Below, one piece after another: positions 46,782 through 50,165 of a DNA stretch of 50,165 nt. The translations under genes were made by a program, and so were the position numbers. The notes under the pieces were generated by a model, which saw nothing but the letters and a program-made list of their open reading frames with translations, had not been told where the DNA came from and searched no databases. Every line of letters begins with the position of its first letter. Within the stretch, counting starts at the first letter, position 1. The stretch is from a virus: positions 1-50,165 of IMG/VR virus record IMGVR_UViG_3300035665_000059; one strand, given 5' to 3'.

Positions 46782-46874
46782 AAGTACCTCTTCAACCTCA
46801 ACAAAGTTGTGGTCGTCAAAACTCCACAACAGGTAGCTTTGTGGAGTGTCATCAAAAATCTTTATTACGTCCAT
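46737..46874 (-). CDS. Micro-protein ending inside tRNA-Gly (45 aa)
   Basis: A small frame with a good ribosome site (CTAAGGATTTA before ATG) fills the gap between tRNA-His and tRNA-Gly: MDVIKIFDDTPQSYLLWSFD, DHNFVEVEEVLAGRQGEGAT. The last 14 or so codons use tRNA-Gly sequence and the TGA lies just after its anticodon, so the product has a C-terminus dictated by the tRNA. Acidic with aromatic residues. Function unknown; it would be lost from a purely length-filtered annotation. Confidence 0.55.
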   Translation of the reverse strand: MDVIKIFDDTPQSYLLWSFDDHNFVEVEEVLAGRQGEGATNSLPS

Positions 46875-46888
46875 ATTAAATCCTTAGG

Positions 46889-46960
46889 GGTGACCTACGA
46901 GACTCGAACTCGTACCCCCACAGTCACAATGTGAGGTGCTGACCATTACACCAAGGTCAC
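46889..46960 (-). tRNA. tRNA-His(GUG)
   Basis: Acceptor GTGACCT/AGGTCAC, discriminator C, anticodon arm TCACA-TTGTGAC-TGTGG, T-arm ACGAG-TTCGAGT-CTCGT. CCA is not encoded (C-C-C-T follows). The base before position 1 is C, so the usual encoded G-1 opposite C73 is missing. Confidence 0.93.
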
Positions 46961-46971
46961 GCCTAAGGATT

Positions 46972-47046
46972 TGGAGCCACCGGAGAGACTCGAACTCCCG
47001 ACCACTACGTTCGTAGCGTAATGCTCTTCCACTGAGCTACGGTGAC
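46972..47046 (-). tRNA. tRNA-Arg(ACG)
   Basis: Acceptor GTCACCG/CGGTGGC, discriminator T, encoded CCA, anticodon arm TTACG-CTACGAA-CGTAG, T-loop TTCGAGT. A34 needs conversion to inosine by the host deaminase. Confidence 0.95.
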
Positions 47047-47047
47047 C

Positions 47048-47121
47048 TGGAAACCCCTCAGAGAATCGAACTCTGGTGTTCAGATTTGCAATCTGCTGCC
47101 TAACCTCTTGGCTAAGGGGTT
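47048..47121 (-). tRNA. tRNA-Cys(GCA)
   Basis: Acceptor AACCCCT/AGGGGTT, discriminator T, encoded CCA, anticodon loop TTGCAAA, T-arm CAGAG-TTCGATT-CTCTG. One base from tRNA-Arg. Confidence 0.95.
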
Positions 47122-47154
47122 ATTAGAATGTTACTTCTTACATAATTTTCTTTG

Positions 47155-47244
47155 TGGCGGAAGTGGAGAGAGTCGAACTCCCAAGGCTGTTTCCAACTCG
47201 GCTGTTTTCAAGACAGTTTTCGTCGCCAATCGATTTGCACTTCC
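47155..47244 (-). tRNA. tRNA-Ser(UGA)
   Basis: Class II. Acceptor GGAAGTG/CACTTCC, discriminator G, encoded CCA, anticodon loop CTTGAAA, long variable arm, T-arm GGGAG-TTCGACT-CTCTC-type. Confidence 0.95.
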
Positions 47245-47251
47245 CTTTGGG

Positions 47252-47322
47252 TTCCGATTACGGACTCGAACCGCAACTTCAAGGTTTTGGAGACCTGACG
47301 ACTAGCCATTGTCTTAATCGGA
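47252..47322 (-). tRNA. tRNA-Trp(CCA)
   Basis: Acceptor TCCGATT/AATCGGA, discriminator A, anticodon loop CTCCAAA, T-arm TGCGG-TTCGAGT-CCGTA. The 3' end reads A-CCC-A, so a proper CCA is not encoded. Confidence 0.94.
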
Positions 47323-47374
47323 AGCTGTATTTGGCAGTGACATTTTCATCAAAAAATTTTTTTGATGAAGTTTG

Positions 47375-47557
47375 TTATTGTGTACTGCTTATACTAATCT
47401 TAGCTGCTTCTGGGGTTGCTACGATAGGGGCGTCGTGCGCGCAGGTTCTAAAAAACCTTCCATCATAGGCAATAACTGGTTGTCCACATTCATAACAAAT
47501 AAATAGTGGATTTTCCATTTGTTTATTGTTAGCCTCTTGAGCCTGTGAAGTAATCAT
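47375..47557 (-). CDS. Small zinc-ribbon-like protein (60 aa)
   Basis: Contains a two-knuckle pattern: FICYECGQPVIAYDGRFFRT followed by CAHDAP (Cys, Cys, then Cys and His), suggesting a single small zinc-binding site. An N-terminal extension before MENPLF is Asn/Gln-rich, and the internal ATG at 47515 is an alternative start. It lies between tRNA-Trp and tRNA-Ser(GCU). Many phages carry such small Zn proteins near their tRNAs; function unknown. Confidence 0.65.
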   Translation of the reverse strand: MITSQAQEANNKQMENPLFICYECGQPVIAYDGRFFRTCAHDAPIVATPEAAKISISSTQ

Positions 47558-47632
47558 TTTGAAGCAGCCCTTACAGGCTCCGTGGCCAGAAAAAATTTGT
47601 TCATACTATTACCCTTTGTTACTTAAAAAATT

Positions 47633-47724
47633 TGGCAGTGAGTGAGGGATTCGAACCCTCGGACCCTGTTTCCAGAATCTCTTTCTTAGCAGGAAAGTGA
47701 TTTAAACCGCTCATCCAACTCACT
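47633..47724 (-). tRNA. tRNA-Ser(GCU)
   Basis: Class II. Acceptor AGTGAGT/ACTCACT, discriminator G, encoded CCA, anticodon arm CTTTC-CTGCTAA-GAAAG, variable arm with TTCTGGAAACAG, T-arm GAGGG-TTCGAAT-CCCTC. Confidence 0.96.
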
Positions 47725-47725
47725 G

Positions 47726-47800
47726 TGGTGGTTAAGGCTGGATTCGAACCAACGACCCCGACCGTATGAAGGTCTTGCACTACCGCTGTGCTACATAACC
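47726..47800 (-). tRNA. tRNA-Met(CAU), elongator-like or Ile2
   Basis: Acceptor GGTTATG/CTTAACC with one T.T mismatch, discriminator A, encoded CCA, anticodon loop TTCATAC, T-arm GTTGG-TTCGAAT-CCAGC-type. It lacks the three G-C pairs of initiator tRNA. If C34 is changed to lysidine it would read AUA. Confidence 0.9.
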
Positions 47801-47808
47801 AGATTGTT

Positions 47809-47883
47809 TGGCTCCACAGGCAGGGATCGAACCTACGACCAATTGATTAACAGTCAACTGCACTACCGCTGTGCTACTGTGGA
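47809..47883 (-). tRNA. tRNA-Asn(GUU)
   Basis: Acceptor TCCACAG/CTGTGGA, discriminator G, encoded CCA, anticodon arm TTGA-CTGTTAA-TCAA, T-loop TTCGATC. D-arm sequence (AGCACAGCGGTAGTGC) matches that of tRNA-Met(CAU) next to it, a sign of shared origin or conversion. Confidence 0.95.
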
Positions 47884-47893
47884 AATGTATTCT

Positions 47894-48103
47894 TTAATCT
47901 TCGTCTTCGTCTTCCATACCCTGATGGTACTTGGCAGCTTTGACAATGTCTTCTGTTACGGTATCATAGTCCTCATTGTAGATAAAACTAACGATTTGTG
48001 CCATGTCCTCTGCCCAAGAGATAAACTGCGTGGGCTTGTCAAGGGTAGGAGACATTTCCCCAAGATGTTCAATTGTCCGCTCATAGCTCTTTGTGTAGTA
48101 CAT
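47894..48103 (-). CDS. Hypothetical acidic protein (69 aa)
   Basis: A 69-residue acidic protein (YYTKSYERTIEHLGEMSPTL, FISWAEDMAQIVSFIYNEDY, DIVKAAKYHQGMEDEDED). It has a good ribosome site (AAAAGGAAATAG) and is helical. The extremely acidic C-terminus and Tyr-rich N-terminus recall DNA-mimic or inhibitor proteins, but this is only a resemblance. It follows the deaminase-like gene by 14 bases and precedes tRNA-Asn. Confidence 0.75.
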   Translation of the reverse strand: MYYTKSYERTIEHLGEMSPTLDKPTQFISWAEDMAQIVSFIYNEDYDTVTEDIVKAAKYHQGMEDEDED

Positions 48104-48117
48104 TTAACTATTTCCTT

Positions 48118-48426
48118 TTAGGTGTGTTCAACTATTTCGATACCAGCCGATCTAATGGCACTACTACACACTACACACGGCCGAGCCGTGGCCGGGGAAC
48201 CGTCTTCCAAAAACCGAAATATCTTCATTGAATGCGCCTTACTCAAGTCACGGCACAGTGAGATTGCATGAATCTCTGCATGAAGAAACACACGGTGGGG
48301 TTCCCCGGCCAGTTTAGCGTGGGCTGCTTGAAGTGGGTGAGTTTTGATGTAACTGTTCTTACCCACACTCATCACTCTACCACGCTTGTCATAAATTATT
48401 GCAGTGATGTTGTATCGTTTCGTCAT
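48118..48426 (-). CDS. Deoxycytidylate-deaminase-like protein (102 aa)
   Basis: A zinc-dependent cytidine/dCMP deaminase fold: H49-A50-E51 (FLHAEIHAI) supplies a zinc ligand and the proton shuttle, and PCVVC (83-87) supplies two Cys ligands. At 102 residues it is much shorter than T4 dCMP deaminase (193) and lacks the regulatory insert, so substrate (dCMP, dC or RNA) is not certain. A dCMP-to-dUMP step would feed ThyX. The start lies six bases after a -10 box, directly after the upstream stop (TAGATG), so the mRNA from that promoter would be leaderless. Confidence 0.82.
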   Translation of the reverse strand: MTKRYNITAIIYDKRGRVMSVGKNSYIKTHPLQAAHAKLAGEPHRVFLHAEIHAISLCRDLSKAHSMKIFRFLEDGSPATARPCVVCSSAIRSAGIEIVEHT

Positions 48427-48642
48427 CTAATCATTATACGGCTTTGGCTGTGACTTTTCAATATAAGTTTTTTCACAGTCTTCGAGTGGTTCTTGAAAGT
48501 ACTCAGCCTTCATGACCACACTCTTGTATTCTCGTGCATGTATAGCGCGCTCTGCCGCTTCACAGCTGGAGAGGTTGTCAAAAACACAACGCCCACGTTC
48601 ACCGTACTTGTATTTGTTATTATTGCACTTGTAGCATGGCAT
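48427..48642 (-). CDS. Hypothetical Cys-containing protein (71 aa)
   Basis: Starts MPCYKCNNNKYKYGERGRCV with a CxxC knuckle and a third Cys at 19. The centre has NLSSCEAAERAIHAREYKSV and the end is EKSQPKPYND. Possibly a zinc-binding micro-domain followed by a helical part. The last codons contain the -10 box of the deaminase promoter. The stop (TAG) is followed directly by the deaminase ATG. Function unknown. Confidence 0.75.
   Translation of the reverse strand: MPCYKCNNNKYKYGERGRCVFDNLSSCEAAERAIHAREYKSVVMKAEYFQEPLEDCEKTYIEKSQPKPYND
48433..48461 (-). promoter_or_regulatory. Promoter inside the 48427 gene
   Basis: On the minus strand, TTGAAA (48456-48461) and TATAAT (48433-48438) with a 17-bp spacer. 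The upstream AATTTTG box is not conserved (ACTTATA instead). It overlaps coding sequence and serves the deaminase-like gene, with +1 close to its ATG. Confidence 0.8.
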
Positions 48643-48650
48643 ACTATCTC

Positions 48651-49031
48651 CTACAGTTGACTCATATAAAAGTTGTGGACTGCTTGTTCACTATCCTGAA
48701 CACCTAAGTGGGCGGCAAAAGCCTTCAAGAGGTCGCGTTCCTGATCCATATCAAAGATTGAATTGTGTAGGGCCAGGTATCCAGCCATCTGTGCCTGTGC
48801 ATAGCTTTCAGGACCAAAACCAAATACGTCATATAGTACGTATCGGTAGGTGCCACGTTCTTCAATCTCGCCACGGTGGATGCGACGCACGACCGCACAG
48901 AAGGCCTTCAACTGATCTTCTTTAGTGAGTGAGTTCCAGTAGGACTCCTGCTCGTGTTCAATAGCACTCATGTCTTGGTTAAATATGTCACTGATTTCGT
49001 ACAATGCTTTTCCTAATTCTTGCTGTTCCAT
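48651..49031 (-). CDS. Hypothetical protein (126 aa)
   Basis: A helical 126-residue acidic protein (EQQELGKALYEISDIFNQDM, ESYWNSLTKEDQLKAFCAVV, RIHRGEIEERGTYRYVLYDV, FGFGPESYAQAQMAGYLALH). This pattern (LTxEDQLxxFxAVxxRIxxGElxxxGSYRxVLYD) is recurrent in phage early regions but has no function I know. Good ribosome site (AAGGAAAATC). Located between the tRNA-Met/Ile-like genes and the Cys protein. Confidence 0.8.
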   Translation of the reverse strand: MEQQELGKALYEISDIFNQDMSAIEHEQESYWNSLTKEDQLKAFCAVVRRIHRGEIEERGTYRYVLYDVFGFGPESYAQAQMAGYLALHNSIFDMDQERDLLKAFAAHLGVQDSEQAVHNFYMSQL

Positions 49032-49044
49032 GATTTTCCTTGTT

Positions 49045-49121
49045 TGGTAGGCTGTGTTGGGCTCGAACCAACGACTAACCGATTATGAGTCGGCTACTCT
49101 GACCAACTGAGTTAACAGCCC
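49045..49121 (-). tRNA. tRNA-Met(CAU), second copy (Met or Ile2)
   Basis: Acceptor GGGCTGT/ACAGCCT (G1.T72), discriminator A, encoded CCA, D-stem ACTC/GAGT, anticodon arm GCCGA-CTCATAA-TCGGT, T-arm GTTGG-TTCGAGC-CCAAC. Different from the tRNA at 47726. One of the two may be the lysidine-type Ile tRNA. Confidence 0.93.
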
Positions 49122-49126
49122 GGTTT

Positions 49127-49229
49127 TGGTAGAAGGGGTGGGAATCGAACCCACATTACTCCGCCTTATCTAGACGGTGCTCTACGAGTGTATAAGGCTC
49201 GCCCTTAGGCCAATATTAGCAACCCTTCC
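49127..49229 (-). tRNA. tRNA-like gene with D-loop insertion (Ile GAU-type loop, A33)
   Basis: The acceptor (GGAAGGG/CCCTTCT), T-arm (GTGGG-TTCGATT-CCCAC), discriminator A and CCA are normal. The anticodon stem CCGTC/GGCGG is good, but its loop is TAGATAA, with A in place of the universal U33; the anticodon would be GAU. The D-arm starts GCTA-ATATTGG and ends TA-GAGC, with about 25 extra bases between, including a perfect TAAGG-GCGAG-CCTTA hairpin. At 103 bases it is too long for a class I tRNA. It may be a decayed or specialised Ile tRNA. Confidence 0.6.
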
Positions 49230-49429
49230 ATAAGTTACCACACGTTAAAATGATCTTCTGCGTTACAGCGCAATCTCCCACTTGTACAGGGCGATACATT
49301 TGTGTGGTAACTTATAGAGAGTAGATACTACTACATGCTGGTTACACTGTCCAGTCAATACCGTTACGCTAGTGAAGCATCCTAGTCACCAATAGTAGCT
49401 TTATAGGTTCAGTGGATTGGTTACCACAC
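49230..49429 (-). ncRNA. Structured non-coding segment with three copies of a 10-base arm
   Basis: GTTACCACAC occurs at 49234-49243 and 49420-49429, and its complement lies between at 49302-49311. The first pair extends to a 14-bp perfect stem (49230-49243/49302-49315) enclosing 58 bases; the other pairing would enclose about 108 bases. Inside are smaller stems (TTGCG/CGCAG, TGTA/TACA, CCAAT/ATTGG, CTGG/CCAG). No ORF and no standard tRNA is present. The element abuts the 5' end of the aberrant Ile-like tRNA. Confidence 0.6.
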
Positions 49430-49441
49430 TCTACTCAAAAT

Positions 49442-49516
49442 TGGTTGCCAGTGCTTGAATCGAACAAGCAATAAGCGCTTATCAAGCGCCCGTTATAACC
49501 ATTTAACTAACCGGCA
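49442..49516 (-). tRNA. tRNA-Ile(GAU)
   Basis: Acceptor TGCCGGT/ACTGGCA, discriminator A, encoded CCA, D-stem GTTA/TAAC, anticodon arm GGCGC-TTGATAA-GCGCT, T-arm GCTTG-TTCGATT-CAAGC. Confidence 0.95.
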
Positions 49517-49517
49517 A

Positions 49518-49592
49518 TGGCAGGGGATGATGGATTCGAACCACCGAATGCCTGAATCAAAATCAGGTGCCTTACCGCTTGGCGAATCCCCT
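49518..49592 (-). tRNA. tRNA-Gln(UUG)
   Basis: Acceptor AGGGGAT/ATCCCCT, discriminator G, encoded CCA, anticodon arm CCTGA-TTTTGAT-TCAGG, T-loop TTCGAAT. One base from tRNA-Ile. Confidence 0.95.
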
Positions 49593-49812
49593 ACAATACT
49601 CGTACACTATCTACACGATTCCAACAAATCCACACTGAGCTGTAGCCAAATCGCAAACTGTTGGAGTCCCGAACGCTGCAATACGGTCCGTTGATGACCT
49701 TGAAGTCACGACCTGCCATCCATTCGTTCACAGCATCTTCTGAACTCAGATAAACCCTGCCATACGCAGGAATCAATTCTAGAGGACCACTAACTTGTGC
49801 AATTGCTTCCAT
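49591..49812 (-). CDS. Hypothetical protein (73 aa)
   Basis: A 73-residue protein (MEAIAQVSGPLELIPAYGRV, YLSSEDAVNEWMAGRDFKVI, NGPYCSVRDSNSLRFGYSSV, WICWNRVDSVRVL). The order of strands suggests a small alpha/beta fold; SSEDAVNEWMAGRDFKV looks like a binding helix. A good ribosome site (CAAGGAAAAAAAATG). The TAG stop overlaps the first two bases of tRNA-Gln. Function unknown. Confidence 0.75.
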   Translation of the reverse strand: MEAIAQVSGPLELIPAYGRVYLSSEDAVNEWMAGRDFKVINGPYCSVRDSNSLRFGYSSVWICWNRVDSVRVL

Positions 49813-49832
49813 TTTTTTTCCTTGAAAGTACT

Positions 49833-49909
49833 ACCAAATATTATCACACCAGAAGAGGCGACCCTGTGGCCACAAGTTCCGGCTTATCTCTGGTGTGATA
49901 ATGTTTGGT
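49833..49909 (-). repeat. 21-bp inverted repeat (one mismatch) 3' of tRNA-Lys
   Basis: Arms 49833-49853 and 49889-49909 (core TTATCACACCAGA and its complement) with a 35-base loop that contains the palindrome TGTGGCCACA. In the minus-strand RNA the stem begins with the discriminator and CCA of tRNA-Lys, as in the tRNA-Thr hairpin. No T-run follows. Confidence 0.8.
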
Positions 49910-49981
49910 ACGGGCGGCGGGGTTCGAACCCACGACCAACGGATTAAAAGTCCGCTGCTCTACCGGCTGAGCTACACCCGC
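49906..49981 (-). tRNA. tRNA-Lys(UUU)
   Basis: Acceptor GCGGGTG/CGCCCGT, discriminator A, encoded CCA, D-arm TAGCTCAGCCGGTAGAGC, anticodon arm with CTTTTAA, T-arm GTGGG-TTCGAAC-CCCGC-type. Confidence 0.95.
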
Positions 49982-50103
49982 GTAGAACTGCGGGCCTGAG
50001 CACGCAGTTGTTTGTTGGACTTGCTGTGCCGTCCAGCCTTACGAAAAAGAACAGCCGCTACAAAGGGATTGCGCGGCTGTTTGTTTGGTATCTTGATCTT
50101 CAT
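49972..50103 (-). CDS. Small basic protein ending inside tRNA-Lys (43 aa)
   Basis: Reading frame MKIKIPNKQPRNPFVAAVLF, RKAGRHSKSNKQLRAQARSS, ending TRV. It has a strong ribosome site (TGAGGAAATC) and the promoter at 50125-50153. Highly basic. The motif NPFVAA.LFRKAG.H.KS is one I have seen in very small phage proteins near tRNAs. A ribosome- or RNA-associated role is plausible from charge but unproven. The stop codon lies in the D-arm start of tRNA-Lys. Confidence 0.7.
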   Translation of the reverse strand: MKIKIPNKQPRNPFVAAVLFRKAGRHSKSNKQLRAQARSSTRV

Positions 50104-50124
50104 GATTTCCTCAGCCAAAACATT

Positions 50125-50153
50125 ATTATAGACTAAAGGATTATCAAAATCAA
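50125..50153 (-). promoter_or_regulatory. Promoter at right edge of window
   Basis: On the minus strand, TTGATT (50148-50153) and TATAAT (50125-50130) with a 17-bp spacer, preceded by AAAATTTAATC. It drives the 43-residue basic protein and the right part of the tRNA cluster. Confidence 0.87.
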
Positions 50154-50165
50154 GATTAAATTTTG

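Noticed and set aside
49127-49229. Group I intron in a tRNA gene
   Set aside because: The insertion is about 25 bases and lies in the D-loop, far too short for a catalytic intron and not at the anticodon.
45705-49694. Plus-strand ORFs across the tRNA cluster (for example 45705-45968, 46197-46379, 47042-47305, 49455-49694)
   Set aside because: They run through minus-strand tRNA genes and repeat the translated T-arm (SNP/ESNS-type peptides); no ribosome sites or promoters support them.
1-50165. Lysogeny, integration or insertion-sequence genes
   Set aside because: No integrase, excisionase, CI-like repressor or transposase frame was found on either strand; HTH proteins present lie in replication operons and do not look like phage repressors.

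Overview
The window is part of the genome of a tailed double-stranded DNA phage, apparently lytic: no integrase, repressor or other lysogeny gene is visible. Head, packaging and most tail-tube genes lie outside it. The host is probably a proteobacterium. The phage tmRNA tag (ANDSVYALAA) is of the proteobacterial ANDxxxALAA type, promoters are sigma70-like, and the replication set (family A polymerase, DnaB-type helicase, two-subunit NAD ligase, flap exonuclease, SbcCD pair) resembles that of T5-like phages.

Layout. (1) 1-23.25 kb, plus strand: the end of a tip/fibre protein, then a very large collection of receptor-binding and fibre genes. These include BppU-like operon leaders, repeat proteins, four copies of a glycine-rich adhesin domain in three genes, collar-type fibres with small partner proteins, and a fibre with a beta-propeller-like tip. 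Two homologous terminator-promoter units (about 1.17-1.24 kb and 13.67-13.74 kb) split this region into two operons, each starting with a BppU-like gene. Then come holin, lysozyme, PhoH and small membrane proteins. (2) A bidirectional terminator at 23.25-23.29 kb separates this from the minus-strand half. (3) 23.3-42.6 kb, minus strand: nucleotide metabolism and replication/recombination. In transcription order: small HTH-type proteins, split NAD ligase, SANT-like protein, DnaB helicase, primase, DNA polymerase, UvsW-like helicase, ssDNA-binding protein, SbcD, glutaredoxin, SbcC, resolvase-like nuclease, flap exonuclease, dUTPase and a B12-dependent ribonucleotide reductase. (4) 42.6-50.165 kb, minus strand: an RNA-rich region with 18 standard tRNA genes, two aberrant tRNA-like genes, a circularly permuted (two-piece) tmRNA, several long-stem hairpins and unidentified structured RNA. 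Short ORFs, ThyX and a deoxycytidylate-deaminase-like protein are interspersed.

How it works together. Ribonucleotide reductase with glutaredoxin, deaminase, dUTPase and ThyX form an almost complete route to dTMP for phage replication. tRNAs and tmRNA would keep translation going while host RNA decays. Minus-strand genes are fired from at least eight promoters with exact TATAAT boxes and exact 17-bp spacers. Most also share an AATTTTG-like box upstream of the -35, and two lie so close to a start codon that the mRNAs are probably leaderless.

Most notable: the permuted phage tmRNA, the long hairpins around tRNAs and tmRNA, the duplicated terminator-promoter units bracketing the adhesin cassette, and an 84-bp gene fragment grafted out of frame onto another gene.
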